This document shows, in pieces, positions 1 to 7,120 of a stretch of DNA of 10,782 bases. The stretch is from an uncultured Corynebacterium sp. (GTDB lineage: Bacteria; Actinomycetota; Actinomycetes; Mycobacteriales; Mycobacteriaceae), in the NCBI RefSeq assembly GCF_937999985.1, contig NZ_CALLDG010000038.1:1-10782 (forward strand). Direction: 5' to 3'. Under the pieces are notes generated by a model. That model worked only from the letters and a program-made list of their open reading frames with translations, searched no databases and was not told where the DNA came from. A program made the translations under genes and the position numbers. Numbering within the stretch: position 1 is the first letter of the stretch; the number at the start of each line of letters is the position of its first letter.

Positions 1-1067
1 TTCAACAGTTCCGACTTTCCACTACCCGTCGCGCCCACACACAGGCCATGCGGCCCGATACCTCCCAGGGCGGATTCCTTGATGTCCAGGTACACCGGCG
101 CACCAGAAAAACCGATGGGTGCGCGCAAGTCCCCGCCGGGCAGTTCCAGCAGTGAAGTGTTGGATTTCACGGTGGACCTGGCGCGGCAGATCTGCGCCAG
201 CTCCACCTCGCTGAGCTGGTCGGCCACTCCGAAGGGCACCCAGCCGTCGACGGTCCAGGCGCTCAGCAGGCACCCGCCTGCGGCATTGTCCACCTGCAGC
301 AACAGGCCGTGCCCCTTGGCGTTTTCCACCCATTCTTCACTCGGTTCCGTAACCACCGCGCCGGCGACCACAGGGCTCTCACCCGTGCAGAAGTGCACCT
401 TGCGTGGACCGTCGTGCGGCAACCATTCCTCGAAAGGCCCGGTGATCCCGATGATGTCCGGATCCTGCATAGCCAGTTGCGCCTGCATGGCACGTGCTAG
501 GCCAGCCGCCCCGTCGCCCAATAGCACGATGCAGTGGAAACTGGCCAGCTCCACAGACACCGGGGCTTCGATGGTGGCATAGCGCAGCGCGACCTCCCGC
601 AGGCTCATAGCGCTGACCGGCTCCAGGTCCTCCGGCGGAGCATTCACCGGCACCTCCAGCGGATCATCCGGGGTCTGCACGGCGGTGCCGATGCGCACCA
701 CGCCCGGCTCGGCAGTCACGTCGGTGCCGGTGTGCACGTGCGTCCACAGGGCCTGCGGGTGCGGGTGGGCTGCCAGCATGCCCTGCAGCTGCTCGTCGTG
801 GCTACGCTGCACGCTGTCCTTCAGCGCGTCGATATGCCGGTGGAACGAGCGCCGCGTCTCGTCCACATTCGCCCCCGGCTGGAACATCATCGCCATGCTG
901 CCCAGCATCATCAGCGGAAAGATGAAGCTGATCGGGTTGCGCCCCGACCCGGAAAGCACCATGGCAGCCACCATGCCCACCACCGCGATCAGCATCACGG
1001 CAGGCATCAGCAACCTGATGAACGGTTGTTTGTCCTTCGGCAGCGTCGGCGGCGCCTGTGTTTGCAT
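1..1067 (-). CDS. eccC: EccC, ESX-4 type VII secretion FtsK/SpoIIIE ATPase (N-terminal 355 residues, truncated by window edge)
   Basis: EccC is the membrane-anchored motor ATPase of type VII secretion; its tandem FtsK/SpoIIIE domains recognise and push WXG100-type substrates. Reading the minus strand from ATG at 1067 gives an uninterrupted frame to the window edge. Two hydrophobic segments lie at residues about 17-39 and 45-62, followed by a soluble region and then GATGSGKSELL at 345-355, the Walker A loop of the first ATPase domain, where the window ends. This order (two TM helices, linker domain, ATPase 1) is that of EccC. The start is supported by GGGGGA nine bases upstream (1077-1082). 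The gene is divergent from eccD. Most of the protein, including the remaining ATPase domains, is outside the window, so whether it is a single chain or split cannot be seen. Assignment to ESX-4 rests on the neighbouring gene order. Confidence 0.93.
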   Translation of the reverse strand, partial: MQTQAPPTLPKDKQPFIRLLMPAVMLIAVVGMVAAMVLSGSGRNPISFIFPLMMLGSMAMMFQPGANVDETRRSFHRHIDALKDSVQRSHDEQLQGMLAAHPHPQALWTHVHTGTDVTAEPGVVRIGTAVQTPDDPLEVPVNAPPEDLEPVSAMSLREVALRYATIEAPVSVELASFHCIVLLGDGAAGLARAMQAQLAMQDPDIIGITGPFEEWLPHDGPRKVHFCTGESPVVAGAVVTEPSEEWVENAKGHGLLLQVDNAAGGCLLSAWTVDGWVPFGVADQLSEVELAQICRARSTVKSNTSLLELPGGDLRAPIGFSGAPVYLDIKESALGGIGPHGLCVGATGSGKSELL

Positions 1068-1110
1068 GGTTAAAAATCCCCCGGTTACCTGCTAGTCCCC
1101 AATTAATCCC

Positions 1111-1128
1111 CATCCAACCCCCTGGATG
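1111..1128. repeat. Short inverted repeat in eccC leader
   Basis: CATCCA, six C-rich bases, then TGGATG form a perfect 6-bp-arm inverted repeat. It lies just downstream of a possible eccC -10 element, so it would be either an operator or a small hairpin at the start of the eccC leader. The arms are short and chance cannot be excluded. Confidence 0.3.
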
Positions 1129-1137
1129 TGGTTTTTG

Positions 1138-1143
1138 ATTCTA
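1138..1143 (-). promoter_or_regulatory. Candidate -10 element for eccC
   Basis: On the minus strand the hexamer TAGAAT fits the actinobacterial TANNNT -10 pattern. Transcription would begin near 1131, giving a leader of about 64 bases before the eccC ATG at 1067. No convincing -35 element is seen at 16-18 bases upstream, which is common in this genus but leaves the call weak. Confidence 0.3.
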
Positions 1144-1261
1144 AACCTTTCCCGGACACCCCGCAGGGCAAGCGCGCTCGTCTCGCCTGGGTTACTATCT
1201 GTGCCGTGTAAGAAACACCGGCGGGGTCCAAAGGGGGGATCCTCGCTGCACACTCAATCGG

Positions 1262-1278
1262 GCACGGTATAAACGTGC
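1262..1278 (+). promoter_or_regulatory. Candidate eccD -10 box framed by a palindrome
   Basis: GCACG-GTATAAA-CGTGC is a 5-bp-arm inverted repeat whose spacer contains TATAAA (1268-1273), a plausible -10 box placed so that transcription would start about 20 bases before the eccD GTG. A repressor binding the palindrome would cover the -10. The -35 region is not recognisable. This is inference from layout only. Confidence 0.3.
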
Positions 1279-1285
1279 ACCACCA

Positions 1286-1291
1286 GGGGGA
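1286..1291 (+). promoter_or_regulatory. Ribosome binding site fixing the eccD GTG start
   Basis: AGGGGGA sits nine bases before GTG at 1301. Its AGGGGG can pair with the anti-Shine-Dalgarno through one G-U wobble in place of A-U. The ten bases GGGGGATTTT are identical, with the same spacing, to the site before eccC on the other strand (1082 down to 1073). Confidence 0.6.
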
Positions 1292-1300
1292 TTTTCTACT

Positions 1301-2452
1301 GTGTTAGCTCTCAGCATTTCCGTGCCCGCGAAGGGCACCACCATCAACGCTGCCATCGCCGACCATGTGCCCGTCGCGGAACTCATACCGCACCTCGTGG
1401 ATGCGGAACCGGGGGAACACTGGACCCTCCACCGGGCGGTCGGGCAGGTCCAGCCCCAACACACATTGGCGGAGGCCGGCGTGCGCCCCGGCGAGTCGCT
1501 AACCTTGCAGATCGCCACCGTTCCCGCCCCGCCAGCCGAGGCGGTCGAGGAGCTTTCCGGCCCCATCCCCGCCAGCCCCGCGGCCTGGATCGCCGCGGCC
1601 ATCGTTGCGCTGTTCAGCCTGCAAGCCACCCCTGCGTGGCACCCTTTGGATAATCAGTTGGTTGGAGCTGGGGGCGTCCTTAACCTCAACCATTCGGCAG
1701 ACACCGCAACGATCGCGGCAACCGCAGTGGTGGCACTGGCTACGGCGGCGGCTTCACTGCACCACCGCAACTTCACCTACCTGGCCGCGATCCTCGGCTT
1801 CGGGTTGGGGCTGCACGTGAATGTGCTGTGCGCATGCTTTGTGGCGGCTCTCATGGTGTGGCGCAGCGGCCCGGCGCGGATCGTGACGGTTACGTGGGTG
1901 GTGTTCGCAGCGGTGAATTTCTGGCCGGGGGTTACTCTGCTGCTGGCGATGTTCGCGCTGGCTTATTCGGGGCAGATTGCGATCGGTCTGGCGGGCATTA
2001 AGCTGCCAAAGGTGCCCGCGACTGGTGTGTTTACTCAGCCGACGACCACCCGAGCGGGCCAGGTGGTGGAGGTCCATTCCGCCCTGGTGGTGGCAATCGT
2101 GGCGGTACTGGGTGCGTGCGTGTACCAGCTGGCGCCGTGGGGTGAGCCGCTGAGCCTGTGGAGGGCGGCGCTGCTAGTGCTGGTGGCCGTACTGGGTGTG
2201 AGCGCGCGCAGCACCCGGCCGGTACATTCGGTGGCGCTGGCGGTGCTGTCCGCGATGACGATTCTGTGGTTGGCGCTGCACGAACCCTGGGGTGCGGCGT
2301 GCCTGGTGCTGGTTGGCCTGCCGGCGGTGCGCGTGCAATCGCCGATGTTGGGCCGGGTGATCGACATGGTGGAGGCCGTTGCATTCTGCCTGGCCATCCC
2401 CCTGGCGCTGCAGACCACGGGGATCTTCGAGGCGATTCGAGGTATCGGCTGA
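1301..2452 (+). CDS. eccD: EccD, ESX-4 type VII secretion integral membrane channel component
   Basis: EccD is the multi-spanning subunit of the T7SS inner-membrane complex; in solved ESX complexes EccD dimers form a large membrane vestibule. This 383-residue protein starts with a ubiquitin-like domain (residues about 1-75, beta-rich and soluble, with a GESLTLQIA strand at its end). About eleven hydrophobic segments follow, between residue 93 and 375. Family-like features include a short loop GIKLPKVPATG (232-242) midway and VIDMVEAVAFCLAIPLAL (353-370) near the C-terminus. It is compact compared with the 450-500 residues usual in mycobacteria, mostly through short loops and N-terminal linker. 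GTG at 1301 is chosen because of the well-spaced GGGGGA upstream. Its TGA overlaps the mycP ATG (TGATG), implying translational coupling. Divergent from eccC. Confidence 0.91.
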   Translation: MLALSISVPAKGTTINAAIADHVPVAELIPHLVDAEPGEHWTLHRAVGQVQPQHTLAEAGVRPGESLTLQIATVPAPPAEAVEELSGPIPASPAAWIAAAIVALFSLQATPAWHPLDNQLVGAGGVLNLNHSADTATIAATAVVALATAAASLHHRNFTYLAAILGFGLGLHVNVLCACFVAALMVWRSGPARIVTVTWVVFAAVNFWPGVTLLLAMFALAYSGQIAIGLAGIKLPKVPATGVFTQPTTTRAGQVVEVHSALVVAIVAVLGACVYQLAPWGEPLSLWRAALLVLVAVLGVSARSTRPVHSVALAVLSAMTILWLALHEPWGAACLVLVGLPAVRVQSPMLGRVIDMVEAVAFCLAIPLALQTTGIFEAIRGIG

Positions 2453-3675
2453 TGATCATTCAGGATTCCTCGCCGCACGGGAACTGCCAGGAAGGCACCG
2501 TTGCGGCGCCGGGTACGGTGCCTTTGCCGGATATTGACGCCCCCTCGTACCCAGCGCTGCACGCCCTGTCCCGGGGCCGGGACGTGGACGTGGCTGTGAT
2601 TGATACGGGCTCCGCCGGGCCGGGCGTGGTAGGAGACCGCGATTTTTGTGTGTTGCACGGATCCGTGGTGACCAGCGTGTTGCGGGCAATAGCGCCGGAA
2701 GCCAAGGTGCATTCGTTTAGGCATAACGCGATTGCCTCCCGGGCTGAGGGCACGGTGGAGGACCTGGTTCACGCGATCGACCGGGCACTAAAGGCGCGGG
2801 TGAAGATCATCAATATTTCGATGGTGGCCTGCGAGGATACGGCGGAGCTACGCGCGGCCATCGGCCGGGCGGAAAAGGCTGGGGTGCTGGTGGTGGCTTC
2901 CACGGGCAACACGGGTCAGTGCCCGGAGGGGGCGCCGACGTTTCCCTCCAGTCTGGATTCTGTGCTGGCCGTGGGGGCGGTGGCGCCGCGGGCGCAGGAG
3001 TTGGTAGCGGCTGGCGCAGGATCCAGTGCCGGGGCTGGTCCGGATGCAGCCACGAGGGCCAGCACCGGAGCGGATGCCGGGAAGGCGAACTCCGCCGACC
3101 AGGGGCGCGTGCCCGCGCAGTACAGCGCGCCGACGCACTGGGTGGATCTGTTCGCCCCCGGCGGGCCGGTGGAAGGGCAGGTGGACGTGCGCGGGAAGGT
3201 GCACACCATCGTCGGCAACCCCGATCCTTTCGAGGGCACCAGTTTCGCCGCGCCAGTGGTTTCCGGGACGGCGGCGTTGGTCTGGCAGATCGTCCCGCAG
3301 CTCAGCGTGCAGGAGGTCCGCGAGCTGCTGACCACCACTGCCACCCCTGGTGCAAGCGGACCGGGTCTGGGAAAGCAAATGCTGGTGATAAATCCCGCCA
3401 CGGCCGTGGATAGGGCACTCGACTTGCGGGATGCGCGGAATCGCATTGGCAGCAACGGCAACCACGGCAACCATGCCAGCGATGACTCGACTGACTCTCA
3501 CTACGAGCTGCAGACCGTCAGCACCCGGCCTCACCAGCCGGAGGTTGCCGACTACTCCGTGCCGGTTGTGCTCTCCCTCATACTGGCGCTGGGCATCATC
3601 GCCACGGTCGTCTGCCGGGCTTTCTCCGCAGACAAGAGGCCGCCGTCGGGCAGCGAGGCCACGCGAGCAAACTGA
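2452..3675 (+). CDS. mycP: MycP (mycosin), subtilisin-like serine protease of the ESX-4 system
   Basis: Mycosins are membrane-anchored subtilases needed for stability and function of ESX systems. The 407-residue product has a complete subtilase triad: Asp51 in VAVIDTG, His69 in CVLHGS, Ser264 in FEGTSFAAP, plus the oxyanion Asn153 in ASTGNTG. Cysteines at 12, 66, 127 and 157 lie where mycosins often carry disulfides. A Gly/Ala-rich low-complexity insert spans about 185-213. A C-terminal TM helix (about 369-388) is followed by a basic tail, the usual mycosin anchor. ATG at 2452 overlaps the eccD stop as TGATG. Oddly, no signal peptide is visible: the first 45 residues are polar. The frame stays open upstream into eccD, but that extension is Gly/Ala/Arg-rich and not a signal sequence. 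The last 124 bases are antiparallel to the end of eccB. Confidence 0.92.
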   Translation: MIIQDSSPHGNCQEGTVAAPGTVPLPDIDAPSYPALHALSRGRDVDVAVIDTGSAGPGVVGDRDFCVLHGSVVTSVLRAIAPEAKVHSFRHNAIASRAEGTVEDLVHAIDRALKARVKIINISMVACEDTAELRAAIGRAEKAGVLVVASTGNTGQCPEGAPTFPSSLDSVLAVGAVAPRAQELVAAGAGSSAGAGPDAATRASTGADAGKANSADQGRVPAQYSAPTHWVDLFAPGGPVEGQVDVRGKVHTIVGNPDPFEGTSFAAPVVSGTAALVWQIVPQLSVQEVRELLTTTATPGASGPGLGKQMLVINPATAVDRALDLRDARNRIGSNGNHGNHASDDSTDSHYELQTVSTRPHQPEVADYSVPVVLSLILALGIIATVVCRAFSADKRPPSGSEATRAN

Positions 3676-4850
3676 ACCTCGTGCTCCGCGGTGAACCCCA
3701 GGGCGCGCAGCTCGGCCTGACTGCCCACGGAGTAGCGCACACCGTTATCGCTGACCAGCACGTATCCGCGCTCCGTCTTCAGTGCCGACGTGCCCCGCGG
3801 GCCGTGGAAGGCTGTTGGTTCGTCGGCGGTCAGCACGGCGCTGATTCCGGCTGAGTCCGCGCCCTGCCCGCCACCGGCACTGGCACCAGCACCAGCACCG
3901 TCACCATCCTCCGGTTCCGCCAGACCTTGCGGCCCCGCGCACACCATCTGCGGCTGCGCCCACGTCACGGGCTGCTCGTTGTCGAACTCCGGGATTCCCG
4001 TCAGCACGTCCACGCTCGGCTGGCGCATCACATCCACCAGCGGTGCTTCCACCGGCGGCACGGGGCTGCTGGCCAGGGCAAAGTCGCGCCGCGATCCCTT
4101 GACCTCCCCCACGCCCGCTCGGTCCACCAGAAACGCCCGGTCGCCAGACGTGATTACCCTGCCCGCCACGTCGAAAGGCGCGGGCATCCTCGTCTTTCCC
4201 GCCGGCATGGCGATGTCGGGGCTGCGACGGAACTGCTGGACCAGCCCATCACTGGCGGGCACCGCCTCCGTGCCGAAGGCCCGGGCTGCGTCTGGAGTTA
4301 TGCGGGCGCGAGTGGTGGCGTCAATAAGCCAATAACCCGAAGGCGCAGCCAGCAGAGCGTGGCGGTGCTCCTTGATGCGTTCGACAGCCACCACAGTTCC
4401 CGTACCACCGTCCGTACGGTCGCAGTACAACCACTCGCGGTCCGGCGCGGCGACAAGCCCCGGCACCTGCGGAATGCCGATCGGCTGCCCCAACGGCACC
4501 TGAGATAGCTGCTCAGCAGTGGTTTTCTGCACCTCAACGGGCTGCTGCAGAATCAGCCGCGCGGAGGCGACGTTCGTGATCGGATGGTAAGAATCCTCCA
4601 AGCGCAGGTGCAGCGTCCCGGTTTCATCGGCCACCAGGTCGGCTCCGTCCAGGCTCGGCTGTGGGCGCAGTAGCCCCAGCATCACTGCGCCACCGGCGAT
4701 CAACAGGCTCAGCAGCACGCCGACGACCAGCGCCCGCCGCTGGCTGCGCAGTGGATCATGAGCCATCCGCGGATCCCCAATAACCAGCGCGAGCTCGAGC
4801 CTGCGCAGCAGAAAGTTGAATCCAGATACTTGTATCCCCGTTGTGCGCAT
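3552..4850 (-). CDS. eccB: EccB, ESX-4 type VII secretion membrane/cell-envelope component
   Basis: EccB is the single-pass subunit of the ESX membrane complex whose large C-terminal domain lies outside the membrane and is thought to bridge protomers. The 432-residue product opens with the diagnostic N-terminus TTGIQVSGFNFLLRRLELAL (3-22) and then MAHDPLRSQRR (29-39). One TM helix follows at about 40-61, then a long extracytoplasmic part with two conserved-type cysteines, Cys143 (LYCDRT) and Cys304 (MVCAGP), likely a disulfide. A Gly/Ala/Asp low-complexity loop lies at 315-335. ATG at 4850 has GGGGGA (4862-4867) eleven bases upstream. Length is slightly below the 470-500 typical of mycobacteria. 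The last 41 codons overlap the end of mycP on the opposite strand; no terminator lies between them. Divergent from the eccE-like gene, so probably its own transcription unit. Confidence 0.95.
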   Translation of the reverse strand: MRTTGIQVSGFNFLLRRLELALVIGDPRMAHDPLRSQRRALVVGVLLSLLIAGGAVMLGLLRPQPSLDGADLVADETGTLHLRLEDSYHPITNVASARLILQQPVEVQKTTAEQLSQVPLGQPIGIPQVPGLVAAPDREWLYCDRTDGGTGTVVAVERIKEHRHALLAAPSGYWLIDATTRARITPDAARAFGTEAVPASDGLVQQFRRSPDIAMPAGKTRMPAPFDVAGRVITSGDRAFLVDRAGVGEVKGSRRDFALASSPVPPVEAPLVDVMRQPSVDVLTGIPEFDNEQPVTWAQPQMVCAGPQGLAEPEDGDGAGAGASAGGGQGADSAGISAVLTADEPTAFHGPRGTSALKTERGYVLVSDNGVRYSVGSQAELRALGFTAEHEVQFARVASLPDGGLLSAEKARQTTVAMMPSASMRESTTGTE

Positions 4851-4886
4851 GGTTACTGCGCTCCCCCTTTGTTGTTTTTGTTGTTT

Positions 4887-4901
4887 CTAGCCCCCCGCTA
4901 G
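4887..4901. repeat. Inverted repeat in the eccB/eccE divergent spacer
   Basis: CTAGC-CCCCC-GCTAG is a perfect 5-bp-arm palindrome inside the 67-base region shared by the divergent eccB and eccE-like starts. Beside it lies a T-rich run (4868-4886), which on the minus strand is an A-rich stretch just upstream of the eccB Shine-Dalgarno. It could be a shared operator. No clear -10 hexamers are visible for either gene, so this is weak. Confidence 0.25.
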
Positions 4902-4917
4902 CGCGCTTAAGTATTCC

Positions 4918-6255
4918 ATGGTTGAATTACTTGCGCGAGGCGAACCTCGCATTCGGGGGAATTTCATACTTTGGGGGTTGGGAATAATGGGTTCAGTGGC
5001 ACTTTTTGCTGCCGATTCTGCCGACGCTGAGCATACTGCCTGGTGGACGTGGGTTCTATGCGGTTTGGTGGCGATCGGGTGCATCGGGGCGGGCTGGTTC
5101 GCCTTCGCCCGCAGCCGCGCCACCACGGACCAGGACACGCGCTGGTTCCGCCTGCTCTGCGTGCACGACAGGTTGTGGGGCGAGCCGTCGTCGCGGCGAA
5201 TCTCTAGCGAGCGATTGGCCGGTGGTTTAGGTCTTTCTCTTGTGGACGCCACCCTCTCCACCGCAACCGTCCCCACCAAGCCTTTCGGCCGCGGCTGGTT
5301 GGGGGATTCCTCTGCCACTCTGGTGGGTGTGCCGGAGCACGCGGCGGCGCGGATGCCTTTTGCCGCCAGTGGGTGTGGGGTGTGGGCTCTGCCCGCGGAG
5401 GCTCCGCCGGTGGGCGCGGAGGTAGCCGGGCTGGCGGAGCAGTTGAGCGTTCCGGCTGCGCCGGGCTGGTTTATCGGGCTGACCGACGCGGGCGAATCCA
5501 TGCTGGTGCACCCCATCCCCGGCGCGACTTTCGCGGTGTTTGGGACGAGCGCGCAGCTGCGTGCGCTGGAGGGGTCGATGAATTGGCCGGAGGAGCTCTT
5601 TGAGCTGCGCAGGTTCAGCGGTAACGCTGGCAGGGCGGGCGCGGTGGGCGTAGCGGACGCCCTGGGTGCGACGGATGCGCTCGTAGGCGATGAGGGGGCG
5701 AAAACTCAGGTGCTGTTCGTGGAGGTCCCCGCAGCTTCTCGCGACCCGCGCAACCCGCATAATTCGCGCAGCGGGAGTGTTGGCTTCGCTGCGGCAGAGG
5801 ACGTGCTCGCCCAGGGGCGCGAGCGCCTGCAACGGCTGGGGTACCCCACGGTGGATGTGTACATCGCGGTGCCGCCGGTTGGCACGGGTACGATCCTGGC
5901 CCACGGAGAGCACCGGGAGTACTTTAACTTCTTCGCCGTCACGGCGCCCGCGCCGAGGCTGGCGCCGAAAACTGCGTCGCAGCCGGCGTCACAGAATACG
6001 CCGGTTGCCGCTGTGGCTGCGGCTCCGACGGCGGGTGCAGCCACTCCCGCGCCCGCTCGTTCAAGGCGTGCAAAGCATCGCCGCGCGAGGCCGAATGCGC
6101 ACAAGCACCGCTTCCCTCACGGGGCAGTGTCCGGCTCTGCGGCTGGTCCCGCATCTACAGCGGCTGCTCCCGCCGACCCGCTCCCACTACCGACCGGCGA
6201 GCGCTTGGCGCGGGTCGTCAGCGCACGTTCCGCCAGCTCCTCGTCGGCCGGGTAA
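4918..6255 (+). CDS. eccE: Two-TM membrane protein, probable EccE of the ESX-4 system
   Basis: EccE is the peripheral two-helix subunit of ESX membrane complexes. The 445-residue product has two hydrophobic helices near the N-terminus (about 15-32 and 42-64), then a cytoplasmic-type globular region to about residue 342, as in EccE. From about 345 to the end it is Ala/Pro-rich and strongly basic in the middle (SRRAKHRRARPNAHKHR, 380s-390s), probably disordered. The EccE call rests on this architecture and on position beside eccB; I do not see a decisive sequence motif, so an unrelated conserved membrane protein remains possible. ATG at 4918 has no Shine-Dalgarno; it is kept because later starts would lose the first helix. 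A leaderless transcript is possible. The last 46 codons run antiparallel to the 3' end of truA. Confidence 0.62.
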   Translation: MVELLARGEPRIRGNFILWGLGIMGSVALFAADSADAEHTAWWTWVLCGLVAIGCIGAGWFAFARSRATTDQDTRWFRLLCVHDRLWGEPSSRRISSERLAGGLGLSLVDATLSTATVPTKPFGRGWLGDSSATLVGVPEHAAARMPFAASGCGVWALPAEAPPVGAEVAGLAEQLSVPAAPGWFIGLTDAGESMLVHPIPGATFAVFGTSAQLRALEGSMNWPEELFELRRFSGNAGRAGAVGVADALGATDALVGDEGAKTQVLFVEVPAASRDPRNPHNSRSGSVGFAAAEDVLAQGRERLQRLGYPTVDVYIAVPPVGTGTILAHGEHREYFNFFAVTAPAPRLAPKTASQPASQNTPVAAVAAAPTAGAATPAPARSRRAKHRRARPNAHKHRFPHGAVSGSAAGPASTAAAPADPLPLPTGERLARVVSARSASSSSAG

Positions 6256-7103
6256 TCCACCCGCACCAGGTTCAAACCGGCCGCCGGCGCGACCGGCACG
6301 GCCGAGCTGCGCTTCGTCTCCTTTAACAACCCCGGAGTGAAATCCTCCGGTCGCTTGCCCGACCCGACCGTCAGAGCCGCCCCCACTAGGGATCGCACCA
6401 TCGACCAGCAAAAGGCATCCGCCGTGACGTGAGCCTCATAGGTCTGCGGTTCCGCCTCCGTGGAGACGTCCACCCAGCGAAACTCCTGCAGCTCCCGAAC
6501 TGTCGTGGCCCCCTCGCGGGCCTTGCAAAACGCCGCGAAGTCGTTCAAACCGATCAGCGCGTCGGAGGCCGCCTGAGTCTTCCCCAGATCAATCGGGTGG
6601 CGCCACGCTGCCGTATCCCGCGCCCGCACCGGCACAGGCCCGGCCGGGTGAGTCGTCACGCGATAAATGTAGTGCCGGCGCAGCGCGGAGAAGCGGGCGT
6701 CAAAACCCTGCGGAGCAACACTCGCCCCGTGCAGCCGCACGTCCGCGGGCAACATGCGCGACAGGCGACGCACTAGATCCTCCGGGCGGGTCAGCGAGCG
6801 CTGCTCGAAGGCGTCCGCCGGGATGTCCGCGTGGCAGACCTGGCCGCTGGCATGTACGCCCGCGTCAGTGCGTCCGGCAACGACGAGCTCAATGGGATGG
6901 CGCGTGACCAGCGACAATTTCTCCTGCAGCACTCCCGCGACCGTGCGCAAGCCCCCGGACTGGGTGGCCCAGCCGTGGAAGTCCGTGCCGTCGTAGGCCA
7001 CGTCCAGGCGAACGCGCACCAGCTCGTCGGCCTGGTTGGGCTGACTGGCCGGCGCAGCTGAGGGGGCCTGCGAGAGCTGCTGGGCCTGCGACGTTTCGGT
7101 CAT
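6117..7103 (-). CDS. truA: tRNA pseudouridine(38-40) synthase TruA
   Basis: TruA isomerises uridines 38-40 in the anticodon arm of many tRNAs. The 328-residue product starts its catalytic fold at RVRLDVAYDGTDFHGWA (about 30-46) and contains the catalytic Asp80 in VVAGRTDAGVHASGQV. The C-terminal half has the family segments FCWSMVRSLVGAALTVGSGKR and GLNLVRVDYP. An extra tail of some 45 residues, Gly/Ser/Ala-rich at its end, follows the usual C-terminus; it is the part that overlaps the eccE-like gene. ATG at 7103 is chosen because AAGGAGG (7114-7120) lies ten bases upstream. The frame is also open to ATG 7178 and GTG 7184, which would add a low-complexity Ala/Gln/Glu N-terminus; these have no good ribosome site. 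In other actinobacteria truA follows rplQ directly; here a broken gene and repeats separate them. Confidence 0.93.
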   Translation of the reverse strand: MTETSQAQQLSQAPSAAPASQPNQADELVRVRLDVAYDGTDFHGWATQSGGLRTVAGVLQEKLSLVTRHPIELVVAGRTDAGVHASGQVCHADIPADAFEQRSLTRPEDLVRRLSRMLPADVRLHGASVAPQGFDARFSALRRHYIYRVTTHPAGPVPVRARDTAAWRHPIDLGKTQAASDALIGLNDFAAFCKAREGATTVRELQEFRWVDVSTEAEPQTYEAHVTADAFCWSMVRSLVGAALTVGSGKRPEDFTPGLLKETKRSSAVPVAPAAGLNLVRVDYPADEELAERALTTRAKRSPVGSGSGSAGAAAVDAGPAAEPDTAP

Positions 7104-7113
7104 GGGCGGGGCG

Positions 7114-7120
7114 CCTCCTT
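7114..7120 (-). promoter_or_regulatory. Strong Shine-Dalgarno for truA
   Basis: AAGGAGG on the minus strand, ten bases before ATG 7103. It decides the truA start against the longer in-frame options at 7178 and 7184. Confidence 0.6.

Noticed and set aside
685..1095. Plus-strand open frame opposite the start of eccC
   Set aside because: Antisense shadow of eccC, whose own minus-strand frame is continuous and carries TM helices and Walker A.
2158..2451. Upstream extension of mycP within eccD
   Set aside because: The extension is an out-of-frame reading of eccD, Gly/Ala/Arg-rich, with no signal peptide or ribosome site; ATG 2452 overlapping the eccD stop is the natural start.
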